From Archivesica marissinica (taxonomy: Eukaryota > Mollusca > Bivalvia > Venerida > Vesicomyidae): DNA of 64,000 nt. Made by a program: the position numbers and the translations under genes. Of this stretch, positions 49,525 through 60,360 are shown piece by piece (within the stretch, counting starts at the first letter, position 1; each line of letters opens with the position of its first letter). The notes under the pieces were generated by a model that searched no databases, had not been told where the DNA came from, and was given only the letters and a program-made list of their open reading frames with translations. Location of the stretch: contig CM026400.1 of NCBI GenBank assembly GCA_014843695.1, positions 15,148,653 through 15,212,652 of the forward strand. Reading direction: 5' to 3'.

Positions 49525-51407
49525 GTAAATACTTGACTATATATACTGCCGTTGCTTGTAGAATATTTCAGTTTAGGTAAATACTTGACTATATATACTG
49601 CCGTTGCTTGTAGAATATTTCAGTTTAGGTAAATACTTGACTATATATACTGCCGTTGCTTGTAGAATATTTCAGTTTAGGTAAATACTTGACTATATAT
49701 ATAACGCTGTTGCTTGTAGAATATTTCAGTTTAGGTAAATACTTGACTATATATACCGCCGTTGCTTGTAGAATATTTCAGTTTAGGTAAATACTTGACT
49801 ATATATACTGCTGTTGCTTGTAGAATATTTCAGTTTAGGTAAATACTTGACTATATATACTGCTGTTGCTTGTAGAATATTTCAGTTTAGGTAAATACTT
49901 GACTATATATATAACGCTGTTGCTTGTAGAATATTTCAGTTTAGGTAAATACTTGACTATATATATACCGCTGTTGCTTGTAGAATATTTCAGTTTAGGT
50001 AAATACTTGACTATATATATAACGCTGTTGCTTGTAGAATATTTCAGTTTAGGTAAATACTTGACTATATATACTGCTGTTGCTTGTAGAATATTTCAGT
50101 TTAGGTAAATACTTGACTATATATATAACGTGTCCGCCTCCGTGGTCGAGTGGTTAAGGTCGCTGACTTGTATACCACTGTAACCTATCATCACTGATGG
50201 TCACGGGTTCGAGCCCCGCTCAGACCGTGTCTCATTTATATGAAAAAGTTGGCAGTTTCTTACGGAGGTTGGTGCACCCAAGTACTGGTTAACCGCTGGA
50301 GCCTGCCCAGGAGAGGTGTTGTTAGGTAAACTGCCCGCCGGCGATATAGCCCAAAATGGTGCTGATGCAGGCGTAAAACCCGAAATATAACATAACATAT
50401 ATATAACGCTGTTGCTTGTAGAATATTTCAGTTTAGGTAAATACTTGACTATATATACTGCTGTTGCTTGTAGAATATTTCAGTTTAGGTAAATACTTGA
50501 CTATATATATAAGCTGTTGCTTGTAGAATATTTCAGTTTAGGTAAATACTTGACTATATATATAATGCTGTTGCTTGTAGAATATTTCAGTTTAGGTAAA
50601 TACTTGACTATATATATAAGCTGTTGCTTGTAGAATATTTCAGTTTAGGTAAATACTTGACTATATATATAACGCTGTTGCTTGTAGAATATTTCAGTTT
50701 AGGTAAATACTTGACTATACTGCTGTTGCTTGTAGAATATTTCAGTTTAGGTAAATACTTGACTATATATACTGCCGTTGCTTGTAGAATATTTCAGTTT
50801 AGGTAAATACTTGACTATATATATAACGCTGTTGCTTGTAGAATATTTCAGTTTAGGTAAATACTTGACTATATATATAACGCTGTTGCTTGTAGAATAT
50901 TTCAGTTTAGGTAAATACTTGACTATATATATAATGCTGTTGCTTGTAGAATATTTCAGTTTAGGTAAATACTTGACTATATATATAACGCTGTTGCTTG
51001 TAGAATATTTCAGTTTAGGTAAATACTTGACTATATATATACCGCGTTGCTTGTAGAATATTTCAGTTTAGGTAAATACTTGACTATATATACTGCTGTT
51101 GCTTGTAGAATATTTCAGTTTAGGTAAATACTTGACTATATATATAACGCTGTTGCTTGTAGAATATTTCAGTTTAGGTAAATACTTGACTATATATATA
51201 TAAGCTGTTGCTTGTAGAATATTTCAGTTTAGGTAAATACGTGACTATATATATAACGCTGTTGCTTGTAGAATATTTCAGTTTAGGTAAATACTTGACT
51301 ATATATATAACGCTGTTGCTTGTAGAATATTTCAGTTTAGGTAAATACTTGACTATATATATAACGCTGTTGCTTGTAGAATATTTCAGTTTAGGTAAAT
51401 ACTTGAC
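49525..51407 (+). repeat. 52-54-bp minisatellite seeded at the exon 7 donor (left part)
   Basis: Each unit reads gtaaatacttgactatata, then a variable tatactgc/tataacgc tract, then gttgcttgtagaatatttc and agtttag. Period is 52, 54 or more with TA-number variation. The first unit begins at the GT of the exon 7 donor. Every unit carries 'tttag|gtaaat' (donor-like) and 'tgtagaatatttcag' (acceptor-like). About 30 copies lie here, split by a SINE-B at 50131-50398. Frames reading LLVEYFSLGKYLTIYI arise from the 54-bp form. Confidence 0.95.
50131..50398 (+). mobile_element. SINE-B inserted in the 54-bp array
   Basis: Full-length SINE-B (box A tggtcgagtgg, box B ggttcgagccc) ending 'aacccgaaatataacata'. 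The array sequence atatatataacg occurs on both sides (50119-50130 and 50397-50408), consistent with a 12-bp target duplication. Confidence 0.9.
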
Positions 51408-51409
51408 TA

Positions 51410-53200
51410 CCGTACTTACTCGCCTATAAGACGACTCGCCTATAAGACGACCCCCCTACTTTGGTTATGTAATCTGTGGATTTGGCATGCACTCGCATAT
51501 AAGACGGGTTGATAAAATTGACATCAGGAGTTGAAGACATTTTTCAATAATTGATTCATAAGATTTTTGTGAACAATAACATAAATTATAATGTTTTATT
51601 GCATGCTGCTAATTACTCAAAAAATCCGACATATGTAAATTAATCCACGGCATACAAGGACAACCTTTCTTACAGACACAGCCAATCAGATCGATCATTA
51701 AACGGTTAGCCCGCATAAGATCACCTTAGACACGACCAATTTGCATATTGTCCCATGCATGCCACATTTATAATTGAGTAGTGGCATGGGACAATACACA
51801 GGTGTTGTTAGGTAAACTGCCAGTCGCTCAAATGGGAATCCTGTCGCGAGAGTAAATAAACATAAATTAAAAAAACAATTAGAAATGTCACACAAACTTG
51901 TGAAATTATCAACAAAATATGATGTTTTGTCCAGTTAGGCCGAGATAATTGATATGATTACTTTTGGTTACTGCGTCGGGTAGTTTTTTTTGAAAGTGGC
52001 ACATATATTCAAAGTGAGTTTTAAAACAAATATTGCAAACTGACGTCGGCGAATTGAAATATTTTATAGTTATGGTAGGGTTATCAAATCGAGGGAAAAT
52101 ATATTTTCAACCTGTATTCCGTATAGGTTTGGTACATAATTCAGAATAAATTAAAATTTACTTGGCCTGCACATGTCAATATTTCATTAGTTCCCACAGT
52201 ATCAGAGCTGTCAGCACAGATCAAAGACATATGTAAGTTACACCAAAGAGAATTAGTTCCCTGCTTCCATTTTTATGAAGCATTTGCCCATTGGTGAATG
52301 ACTTTGAAGTTTTTCCCTGCTTCAGCCCATGTCCATATATGGAAATCGATGTAAGGTTAAACTGCTCTCCAGGTACTCACACTACACATGTGTTGGTTCG
52401 TCGCTATGGATACGCTATACTAGTGGATAATAGGGACTACTGTTCCAAGAGGTATGAAGAAAGGGGGGCGTTTAAAGGAGTCCCAGATATACTTTGCATA
52501 TAATTTGTTTAAACGGGGGTATATAGTAATTATTGAAATAAGAATTGTCCAGGGCTAGAATCTTTCGCAGTTTTTAATTTACCAAGGTGTTCATTTAATA
52601 CCCAGTCGGTGAAAAAATGTATAAAAAGGGATCAAATTGGTCAAAACAAATTATATACACAAATTTTGTATTTGGTGCACCCGGCGATTATAAACGGTTC
52701 GGTAATTATTTTGATTTGCACGAAAAGTTATGAAGGCGTTGACGGAGATTAATTTGTCTCAGTTTAATGTTGCCACACAATAAACCCAGATAAACACTTC
52801 TGTATGACTGACTTTTTGAAAACTGTGACCAACTGGTGTCATTGCTAACTTTTCCACATAATATTATTTCGAATTAATTTACTATACACTTTAGTGTTTT
52901 GTTCATTTAATGAAAATAATATTAATATTGCATGAATATATGAATTAACAAATATGTATATATTTAATGTCAGTTATTATTACATTTAATACCCGTCAAA
53001 AAGTCGGTGGAAAAAAGTATAAAAATGGATCAAATTGGCCAAATAAAATATAGCTGGCTGACATTTAGAAAATGCCAAACCAACTGATAATGACTGAAAA
53101 CTTTTAGGTCATGTTTTGTGACCCGCTTATAAGACGAGACCCTGACTTTGAGCCTTAAATCAGCGGGAAATATCCCCGTCTTATAGGCGAGTAAATACGG
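51410..53200. mobile_element. TIR DNA element, 1.8 kb, TA target duplication, inside the 54-bp array
   Basis: The left end ccgtacttactcgcctataa and the right end inverted ccgtatttactcgcctataa continue to match for a few bases (gacg). TA occurs at 51408-51409 and 53201-53202, and the array resumes exactly where it stopped. The left end also has a 16-bp tandem copy of 'actcgcctataagacg'. The interior has a direct repeat (tcggtgaaaaaatgtataa near 52605 and a similar copy near 52998) but no transposase frame. TA duplication points to a Tc1/mariner/pogo-like mobiliser, which is inference. Confidence 0.85.
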
Positions 53201-53202
53201 TA

Positions 53203-53735
53203 TATATATATAACGCTGTTGCTTGTAGAATATTTCAGTTTAGGTAAATACTTGACTATATATATAACGCTGTTGCTTGTAGAATATTTCAGTTTAGGTA
53301 AATACTTGACTATATATAACGCTGTTGCTTGTAGAATATTTCAGTTTAGGTAAATACTTGACTATATATATAACGCTGTTGCTTGTAGAATATTTCAGTT
53401 TAGGTAAATACTTGACTATATATATAACGCTGTTGCTTGTAGAATATTTCAGTTTAGGTAAATACTTGACTATATATATAACGCTGTTGCTTGTAGAATA
53501 TTTCAGTTTAGGTAAATACTTGACTATATATATAACGCTGTTGCTTGTAGAATATTTCAGTTTAGGTAAATACTTGACTATATATATAATGCTGTTGCTT
53601 GTAGAATATTTCAGTTTAGGTAAATACTTGACTATATATATACCGCTGTTGCTTGTAGAATATTTCAGTTTAGGTAAATACTTGACTATATATATACCGC
53701 TGTTGCTTGTAGAATATTTCAGTATAGTTTAGTTA
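53203..53735 (+). repeat. 52-54-bp minisatellite seeded at the exon 7 donor (right part)
   Basis: About ten more copies of the same unit continue after the 1.8 kb TIR element. The last unit decays at 'tttcagtatagtttag'. Confidence 0.95.
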
Positions 53736-53949
53736 ATTTTGAACAGGTGTACAATATCAGAATATTTAATTGTTACTTTTAGATTTTCCAACAGAGTGTT
53801 CTGAGTAGATCGGGACACATTTAAAAAGAAAATTAAAACAATTTAAGGAGATATTGTCAAATGGGGAGGTAATAAAGTCAGTTAGACTAAACTAGTCTTA
53901 TTAACCATAGACAGTTTTAGTCAAAGTCATCCGATACAGGAAATTGTCT
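53736..53949. other. Unique intron sequence
   Basis: No exon is supported. Acceptor-like tracts near 53780-53803 open only frames with early stops. Confidence 0.5.
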
Positions 53950-54180
53950 ATACCTGTTACTGGTGGCCGAGTTGTTACGGTTGTCTACTACAAGGTGCCC
54001 TTCACCATTGTATGTTCGAATCCCACTGGGGGCATGAAATTCTTCCAAGGGAGGAAGCTATCCAGCTGACTAGCGCAAAGTCGGCTGTTCTACCCGTGTG
54101 CCTGAAATAATACTCGAAGGGGCACCGAGCGTCTTCCTCCACCAATAATAGCTGTAGAGTCGTCATATGACCGAGGCTGG
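53950..54180 (+). mobile_element. SINE-E, tRNA-derived (plus copy)
   Basis: The head has 'tggccgagttgttacgg' and a B box (gttcgaatccc), then 'gaggaagctatccagctg', 'ggggcaccgagcg' and 'gtcgtcatatgacc'. Shares order and words with 44596-44839 (minus) and 61690-61880. Confidence 0.8.
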
Positions 54181-54349
54181 TGGTGCCTCTTTAAGCAACC
54201 TCCTCTCCACACACACACAGACACAATTGTGAAATGGCTTCATTTTTGCATTGCGTGTTTTACGTTTATTTATCGTCGCTACCAGTTGCCCATATGAGCG
54301 ACGCCTCCTGAAGATATTAGTCATTTTAGATTTTTGGAGGATAGTGCAA

Positions 54350-54518
54350 TGATACAGACAGAGACCCATTCCAGAGTCTCCTCTGGTTCTTTTACGTGCA
54401 CGGTGTAAAGCACCGACACAAGACCTCTGTTTAACGTCCCATCTGAAAGACTGTTAATTTGATGGTGAGACCAGTGGATTACCAGTCCAGTGTGTTACCA
54501 CTGGACTACAGATCCGTC
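54350..54518 (-). mobile_element. SINE-A (minus copy)
   Basis: The reverse complement reads 'actggtaatccactgg' at the head, then 'aacagtctttcagatggg', 'gtgtcggtgctttacacc' and 'cacgtaaaagaaccagagg', matching 281-462. Confidence 0.8.
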
Positions 54519-54850
54519 ATTTTTGCAGCATTGTGACAATGATATGTATTACTATTACACTGCAAGGGAAGTAACTACTACTGGCATTTACTTTGTGAAT
54601 ATATCTGATTATGTCCCTTTATATATCCAAATTGCAAATTTGTTAATTTCTTAGTTGAAAATATTAGTATAAATTATATAGGAATGATACTATTGTTGTG
54701 TGTGCCATTGAGTGTTCTTGGGGGACAAATGAACAGTTTACAGGGAGAGAAATCAAGTAGAAAATTCTTGATAAAAAAAACGTTTTACATGCTGTTTCGT
54801 TCGACCTTGAAGCCAAAAAAAACCAATACAAAACAAACAAAATCTTTCAG
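54519..54850. other. Intron 3' part, no other feature
   Basis: AT-rich sequence before exon 8. The frame of exon 8 stays open upstream to 54684, and an alternative acceptor 'aacagtttacag' exists at about 54742. However, the encoded Lys-rich sequence does not resemble the family. Confidence 0.5.
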
Positions 54851-55073
54851 AGACTTGTCTAAAGGTCGTGAGAACATTCCAATCCCGTGTGTGAACGGCG
54901 TGGATGACGAAGGCGAGCCCAAAGATTACCTGTACGTAGTAGACAATATAGAGACGACGTGCCTTAACATTAACCGCGTGATAGGAAGCTTACAGACGTG
55001 CCAGTGCAAGGATGAATGTTCCTCTATCTACTGCGCTTGTGGCAAAAACAGTGTACGTTGCTGGTACGACAAG
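54851..55073 (+). CDS. EHMT1/EHMT2: EHMT exon 8 of window: start of pre-SET zinc cluster
   Basis: The acceptor is 'caaaatctttcag' and the donor AAG|gtcagt. It is 223 nt, phase 2 to 0. It completes Arg, then reads DLSKGRENIPIPCVNGVDD, a YLYVVDNIETTCLNINR segment, and the zinc-binding TCQCKDECSSIYCACG, ending VRCWYDK. The family pre-SET domain uses nine Cys to bind three zinc ions. The first five (C-x-C-x3-C-x4-C-x-C) are all here. IPIPCVN and RCWYDK are near-invariant in G9a/GLP. Its acceptor ends cagag, and using the second AG would remove two bases. A long 17-bp array follows about 220 bp downstream. Confidence 0.95.
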
Positions 55074-55154
55074 GTCAGTGATATAACCCGTCTGTTTCTA
55101 TATAAAGATATTTATATATGATCATTTTCTCTAAGGATTGTACTCTCAACTTGT

Positions 55155-55292
55155 GAGATGGTACGGTTGTCGCCAGATCGGACAGGTGTGTTTTCTCCGG
55201 GTACTCCGGTTTTCTCCTACGCGAATGACCACATATACGCAATCATCCGCGCCAACGAGAGTGATTAATATAAGTTGTTAAAACTTGCTTCG
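55155..55292 (+). mobile_element. SINE-D body/tail
   Basis: Contains 'gatggtacggttgtcgcc', 'agatcggacaggtg', 'cgcgaatgaccacata' and 'gtgattaatataagttg', matching 37725-37860. It stops at 'acttgcttcg', where the 17-bp array begins. Confidence 0.8.
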
Positions 55293-57395
55293 ATTTATAC
55301 GGTGGTTGAGTTGGTACAGTGGTCGAGTTTGTATGGTGGTTGAGTTTGTATGGTGGTCGGGTTTATATGGTGGTTGAGTTTGTACAGTGGTCTAGTTTGT
55401 ACGGTGGTTGAGTTTGTATGGTGGTTGAGTTTGTATGGTGGTTGAGTTTGTACAGTGGTCTAGTTTGTACGGTGGTTGAGTTTGTATGGTGGTCTAGTTT
55501 GTACAGTGGTCTAGTTTGTATGGTGGTTGAGTTTGTATGGTGGTTGAGTTTGTATGGTGGTCGAGTTTATATGGTGGTTGAGTTTGTATGGTGGTTGAGT
55601 TTGTACAGTGGTCTAGTTTGTACGGTGGTTGAGTTTGTACAGTGGTCTAGTTTGTACGGTGGTTGAGTTTGTACGATGGTTGAGTTTGTACAGTGGTCTA
55701 GTTTGTACGGTGGTTGAGTTTGTACGATGGTTGAGTTTGTACAGTGGTCTAGTTTGTACGGTGGTTGAGTTTGTATGGTGGTTGAGTTTGTACAGTGGTC
55801 TAGTTTGTAAGGTGGTTGAGTTTGTATGGTGGTTGAGTTTGTACGGTGGTTGAGTTTGTATGGTGGTTGAGTTTGTACGGTGGTTGAGTTTGTACAGTGG
55901 TCTAGTTTGTACAGTGGTCTAGTTTGTACGGTGGTTGAGTTTGTATGGTGGTTGAGTTTGTACAGTGGTCTAGTTTGTACGGTGGTTGAGTTTGTATGGT
56001 GGTTGAGTTTGTACCGTTGTCGAGTTTGTACGGTGGTTGAGTTTGTACAGTGGTCTAGTTTGTACAGTGGTCTAGTTTGTACAGTGGTCTAGTTTGTACA
56101 GTGGTCTAGTTTGTACAGTGATCTAGTTTGTACAGTGGTCTAGTTTGTACAGTGGTCTAGTTTGTACGGTGGTCTAGTTTGTACGGTGGTTGAGTTTGTA
56201 CAGTGGTCTAGTTTGTACAGTGGTCTAGTTTGTACAGTGGTCTAGTTTGTACAGTGGTCTAGTTTGTACAGTGGTCTAGTTTGTACGGTGGTTGAGTTTG
56301 TACAGTGGTCTAGTTTGTACAGTGGTCTAGTTTGTACAGTGATCTAGTTTGTACGGTGGTTGAGTTTGTACAGTGGTCTAGTTTGTACAGTGGTCTAGTT
56401 TGTACAGTGATCTAGTTTGTACAGTGGTTGAGTTTGTACAGTGGTCTAGTTTGTACAGTGGTCTAGTCTAGTTTGTACAGTGGTCTAGTTTGTACAGTGG
56501 TCTAGTTTGTACAGTGATCTAGTTTATACAGTGGTCTAGTTTGTACAGTGGTCGAGTTTGTACAGTGGTCTAGTTTGTACAGTGGTCTAGTTTGTACAGT
56601 GGTCTAGTTTGTACGGTGGTTGAGTTTGTACGGTGGTTGAGTTTGTACAGTGGTCTAGTTTGTACAGTGGTCTAGTTTGTACAGTGGTCTAGTTTGTACA
56701 GTGGTCTAGTTTGTACAGTGGTCTAGTTTGTACAGTGATCTAGTTTGTACAGTGGTCTAGTTTGTATGGTGGTCTAGTTTGTACGGTGGTCGAGTTTGTA
56801 CAATGGTCTAGTTAGTACAGTGGTCTAGTTTGTACAGTGGTCTAGTTTGAGTGGTCTAGTTTGTACAGTGGTCTAGTTTGTACAGTGATCTAGTTTGTAC
56901 AGTGGTCTAGTTTGTATGGTGGTCTAGTTTGTACGGCGGTCGAGTTTGTACAGTGGTCTAGTTTGTACAGTGGTCTAGTTTGTACAGTGGTCTAGTTTGT
57001 ATGGTGGTCTAGTTTGTATGGCGGTCGAGTTTGTACAGTGGTCTAGTTTGTACAGTGGTCTAGTTTGTACGGTGGTCTAGTTTGTACGGTGGTTGAGTTT
57101 GTATGGTGGTTGAGTTTATACGATGGTTGAGTTTGTACGGTGGTTGAGTTTGTATGGTGGTTGAGTTTGTACGGTTGTTGAGTTTGTATGGTGGTTGAGT
57201 TTGTACGATGGTTGAGTTTGTATGGTGGTTGAGTTTGTACGGTGGTCGAGTTTGTACGGTGGTTGAGTTTGTACGGCGGTTGAGTTTGTACGGTGGTTGA
57301 GTTTGTACGGTGGTTGAGTTTGTACGGTGGTTGAGTTTGTACCGTGGTCGAGTTTGTACCGTGGTTGAGTTTGTATGGCGGTTGAGTTTGTACGG
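55293..57395. repeat. 17-bp minisatellite, about 120 copies
   Basis: The unit is tttgtacagtggtctag or tttgtacggtggttgag, period 17. The two forms are mixed at the left, the tctag form dominates the middle, and the ttgag form dominates the right end. Both flanks are pieces of SINE-D, whose body contains the unit-like string 'ggtacggtggtcg', so the SINE is the likely source. Frames on both strands are by-products. Confidence 0.95.
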
Positions 57396-57485
57396 TGGTT
57401 GTCAGATTGGTCAGTTGTGTTTCTCTGGGTCTTTGGTGTCATCTCGCACGAAGGACCACATGATGCTTGTTTCGCAATCATTATA
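57396..57485 (+). mobile_element. SINE-D tail fragment
   Basis: 'ggttgtcagattggtcag', 'tctgggtctttgg', 'cacgaaggaccacat' and 'gcttgtttcgcaatcatt' follow the SINE-D order with deletions. Confidence 0.7.
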
Positions 57486-57561
57486 AATAAACTTGATATA
57501 AAAAAATAAAAATAATGGGGGTCGGTTTAATCAAGTTCTTTCCAATTTTCGCCACCGTTCT

Positions 57562-57924
57562 GGCTAGTTTCATATCAACATAGGTATCGACCCTGGGCAA
57601 CATGATAGCAGTCTTCAGGCCTTAACCTCGATGTCAGTCTTCAGGCCTTAACCTCGATGTCAGTCTTCAGGCCTTAACCTCGATGTCAGTCTTCAGGCCT
57701 TAACCTCGATGTCAGTCTTCAGGCCTTAACCTCGATGTCAGTCTTCAGGCCTTAACCTCGATGTCAGTCTTCAGGCCTTAACCTTGATGTCAGTCTTCAG
57801 GCCTTAACCTCGATGTCAGTCTTCAGGCCTTAACCTCGATGTCAGTCTTCGGACTTAACCTCGATGTCAGTCTTCAGATATCAAGTTACCTCAGGTCGAT
57901 ACCTATGCTGATATGAAACTAGCC
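57562..57924. repeat. 26-bp array flanked by a 31-bp inverted repeat
   Basis: 'ggctagtttcatatcaac' + 'ataggtatcgacc' (57562-57592) is the inverse of 57894-57924 with one difference. Between them are about 11 copies of cagtcttcaggccttaac + ctcgatgt (period 26, 57610-57880). Possibly a small foldback element whose interior expanded. Confidence 0.85.
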
Positions 57925-57949
57925 ACGTAATAACCAATAAGTATAATAC

Positions 57950-59045
57950 AGTCCAAAATCACATACTCTTGGGGTCTGGACAAATGTGTGCAGGTTCAAA
58001 CCACAATATTAAAAAACTTTTCTTCTAGTTTTTAAGAACACCATGATACACTATAGGCTTGACACTATACATAAAAAAATTGTTTCGCCATCCAAGCAAG
58101 TTTTAAAATGACACCCCGTCACTATCACGGCTATATTCTCGTAGACAACTAGGTCGCAAATATAAACAAACCGTGCGCTACACATTCAACGGCCAAAATA
58201 TGCTAGTATCTAAACTTGTAAATCCACTATTTGAGTTCTCCGCAGCAATCATTTGTCTATCAAACGATGGTCGTCTGGACTTCTACCTTCGCCTGTTTAC
58301 ACTCACAATTTAAAAAAATAAAAACAACTGAGATTTTACATCTTGTTCTTAAAGCAGCATTACATCGTATGAAATAAAAGATATTTGAAAAATTCAAATT
58401 TTACGTATGGGTAGCAATGCTGCTACACATTCTAACATTATACTTTGTATACTTATGTTCAATCGGTAAACAATGTTTTTTTGCGATAAAACAAACTCGA
58501 AACCGAAAGTAGGACTTTCCGAGTCGATCGGTCACGCATTTGTTTACAACCAGAACGCATCGTCCGCACTTGTTTACATTCGGAATGCAGCGTCCCATTT
58601 GACCCACGTTGTCTTTTTTAATTACTTGAGATGTTGATTCATACCTCTGTTATCTAAATCTTTTAGTGACATGTCTACATCCCCGCGAGGGGTTCGACAT
58701 TAGAGGAAGATAGATAGGCTTTCATGTTCAAAATATATACGTTGTTTTCTACATCCTCTGTTGTTTCACGCATGCGCGCTGTGCGTGTTTATATTTCGTG
58801 TGTTGATAACAAATTCGCGTATACGACGGTTTATATTTATTGGAATTTTATCGTTTCTGAGTGACTATTATATTTTTGTAAACACACACACATTAGTATT
58901 TATATTTTACCCAAAACATCCTTTATTACAATGTAATGCTGCTTTAAAAACTAAAAAAAAAAGAAGAAAACAAGTTTCGTAGTTTTGTATTTTTGAACCC
59001 ACAAACATTTGTCCAGACCCCAAGCGTCTGTGTCCAAAATATGTA
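57950..59045. mobile_element. Foldback-like element, about 1.1 kb, with long imperfect inverted ends
   Basis: 'cttggggtctggacaaatgt' at about 57968 has its inverse 'acatttgtccagaccccaag' near 59005. The match continues inward through 'gggttcaaa', an A-rich stretch and 'tagtttttaa'. Words such as 'aaagcagcattacat' (58350) and its inverse 'atgtaatgctgcttt' (58931) also pair. No coding sequence is recognised, and the right end is about 40 bp before exon 9. Confidence 0.7.
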
Positions 59046-59084
59046 AGCACATTTCAATAGGACCCTTGTGTTCTTTCCTTTCAG

Positions 59085-59200
59085 TATAATCGACTGATAC
59101 CGGAGTTCAACATGCTAGAGCCGCCGTTGATATTTGAGTGCAATAGAGCGTGCGAGTGCTGGACCACGTGTAACAATAGAGTTGTACAGAATGGAGTCAT
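59085..59200 (+). CDS. EHMT1/EHMT2: EHMT exon 9 of window: end of pre-SET zinc cluster
   Basis: A strong acceptor 'gttctttcctttcag' and donor GTCAT|gtaagc bound 116 nt, phase 0 to 2. It reads [19 protein letters not shown], then [19 protein letters not shown] and a split Met. The last four zinc-ligand Cys of the pre-SET (EC-x3-C-x-C-x3-C) are present, completing the nine-Cys set begun in exon 8. PPLIFECN and NNRVVQNG are near-invariant in G9a/GLP. The first two residues, YN, replace the usual DG before RLLPEFN. A compact MITE begins 24 bp after the donor. Confidence 0.96.
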
Positions 59201-59223
59201 GTAAGCTACATTGCATATTGCTG

Positions 59224-59552
59224 TACAGTCAAACCTGTGTTAGTGGTGACACTCCATTAAGCAGCCAACCTGTATTAAGCAGCCAGATTCCCAATCGGTT
59301 GTTTTTATTATATATTTGACCTCTATTAAGCAGCCAACCTGTATTAAGCAGCCAGTTTCCATATACCCAAAATGTTGTTTTATTATACATTTGACCTCTA
59401 TTAAGCAGCCAACCTGTATTAAACAGCCAGTTTCCAAATTCCCAATATGCTGTTTTTATTATATATTTGACCTCTATTAAGCAGCCACCTGTACTAAGCA
59501 GCCACTTTCTCTTGACTTCCATGGCTGGCTGCTTAACACGGGTTTGACTGTA
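59224..59552. mobile_element. Compact MITE, TA target duplication
   Basis: The left end is ta|cagtcaaacctgtgtta and the right end is taacacgggtttgactg|ta, inverted with one difference. It is 329 bp including the TA dinucleotides. The interior has about three 'gacctctattaagcagcc' + 'aacctgtattaagcagcc' units of about 75 bp. It is the same family as 42569-44410, which has many more units. Confidence 0.9.
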
Positions 59553-59825
59553 TATGTGTCGGATTGATGGTATCACTTCATTCATCATATGTCACGGTAC
59601 CTAGATGATAACAATCGATTGACCTCTTACCAAAATAAACATCGACAGTAATATCGACATAAACGTCGACAGTAATATCGACATTAGCCGTACAGAACAA
59701 GTACATTTAGTTAACCCCACATTATGTTTACATGTCTTTGTTGTTTGTTCTTTCTACGCTATTTATACGGAAAAGTGGAAAGTATGTCGTGAATAATATT
59801 GTATTTGAAATTCTGGCCTTAATTA

Positions 59826-60076
59826 TGAACATTGGATTGGCTTTTACATTGTCAATATATGTTGTATTGGCGTCAAGAGGTGCTTCTATGAGGGAAAGGG
59901 TTAATGAACATTGGTTTGGCTACTACATTGTCAATGTATGTTGTATTGGTAATGGCGTCAAGAGGTGCTTCTATGAGGGAAAGGGTTAATGAACATTGGT
60001 TTGGCTACTACATTGTCAATGTATGTCGTATTGGTAATGGCGTCAAGAGGTGCTTCTATGAGGGAAAGGGTTAATG
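59826..60076. repeat. 85-bp tandem repeat, three copies
   Basis: The unit begins tgaacattggtttggcta and ends 'gagggaaagggttaa', period 85. The first copy is diverged and lacks 'taatgg'. Confidence 0.85.
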
Positions 60077-60170
60077 GTTATGATGTGTATTTTAATCCTA
60101 TTTTGTGGACTTTTTTTTAATATTACCATTTAAGGGCGCAATTGCTCGGTTTCACAATTTCCCCACAAAT

Positions 60171-60320
60171 TCTCACCTAGTATGAACCCCGGTATGTCAT
60201 ATCACCTAGTATGAACCCCGGTATGTCATATCACCTAGTATGAACCCCGTTATGTCATATCACCTAGTATGAACCCCGGTATGTCATATCACCTAGTATG
60301 AACCCCGGTATGTCATAGAA
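60171..60320. repeat. 29-bp minisatellite, five copies
   Basis: The unit is tcacctagtatgaacccc + ggtatgtcata, period 29. It ends 40 bp before the exon 10 acceptor. Confidence 0.9.
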
Positions 60321-60360
60321 GGTATGCATGTAGCAAATGTCATATATATATATATTTTAG

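Noticed and set aside
52200..52350. Two possible small exons (52200-52232 and 52326-52350) for the EHMT linker
   Set aside because: Both have acceptable borders, but they lie inside the TA-flanked transposon and do not match the family. The extended exon 7 donor at 49524 already supplies the linker.
54684..54850. Upstream extension of exon 8
   Set aside because: The frame is open but encodes a Lys/Thr-rich tail unlike the family, and the acceptor at 54850 gives the conserved RDLSKG junction with exon 7.
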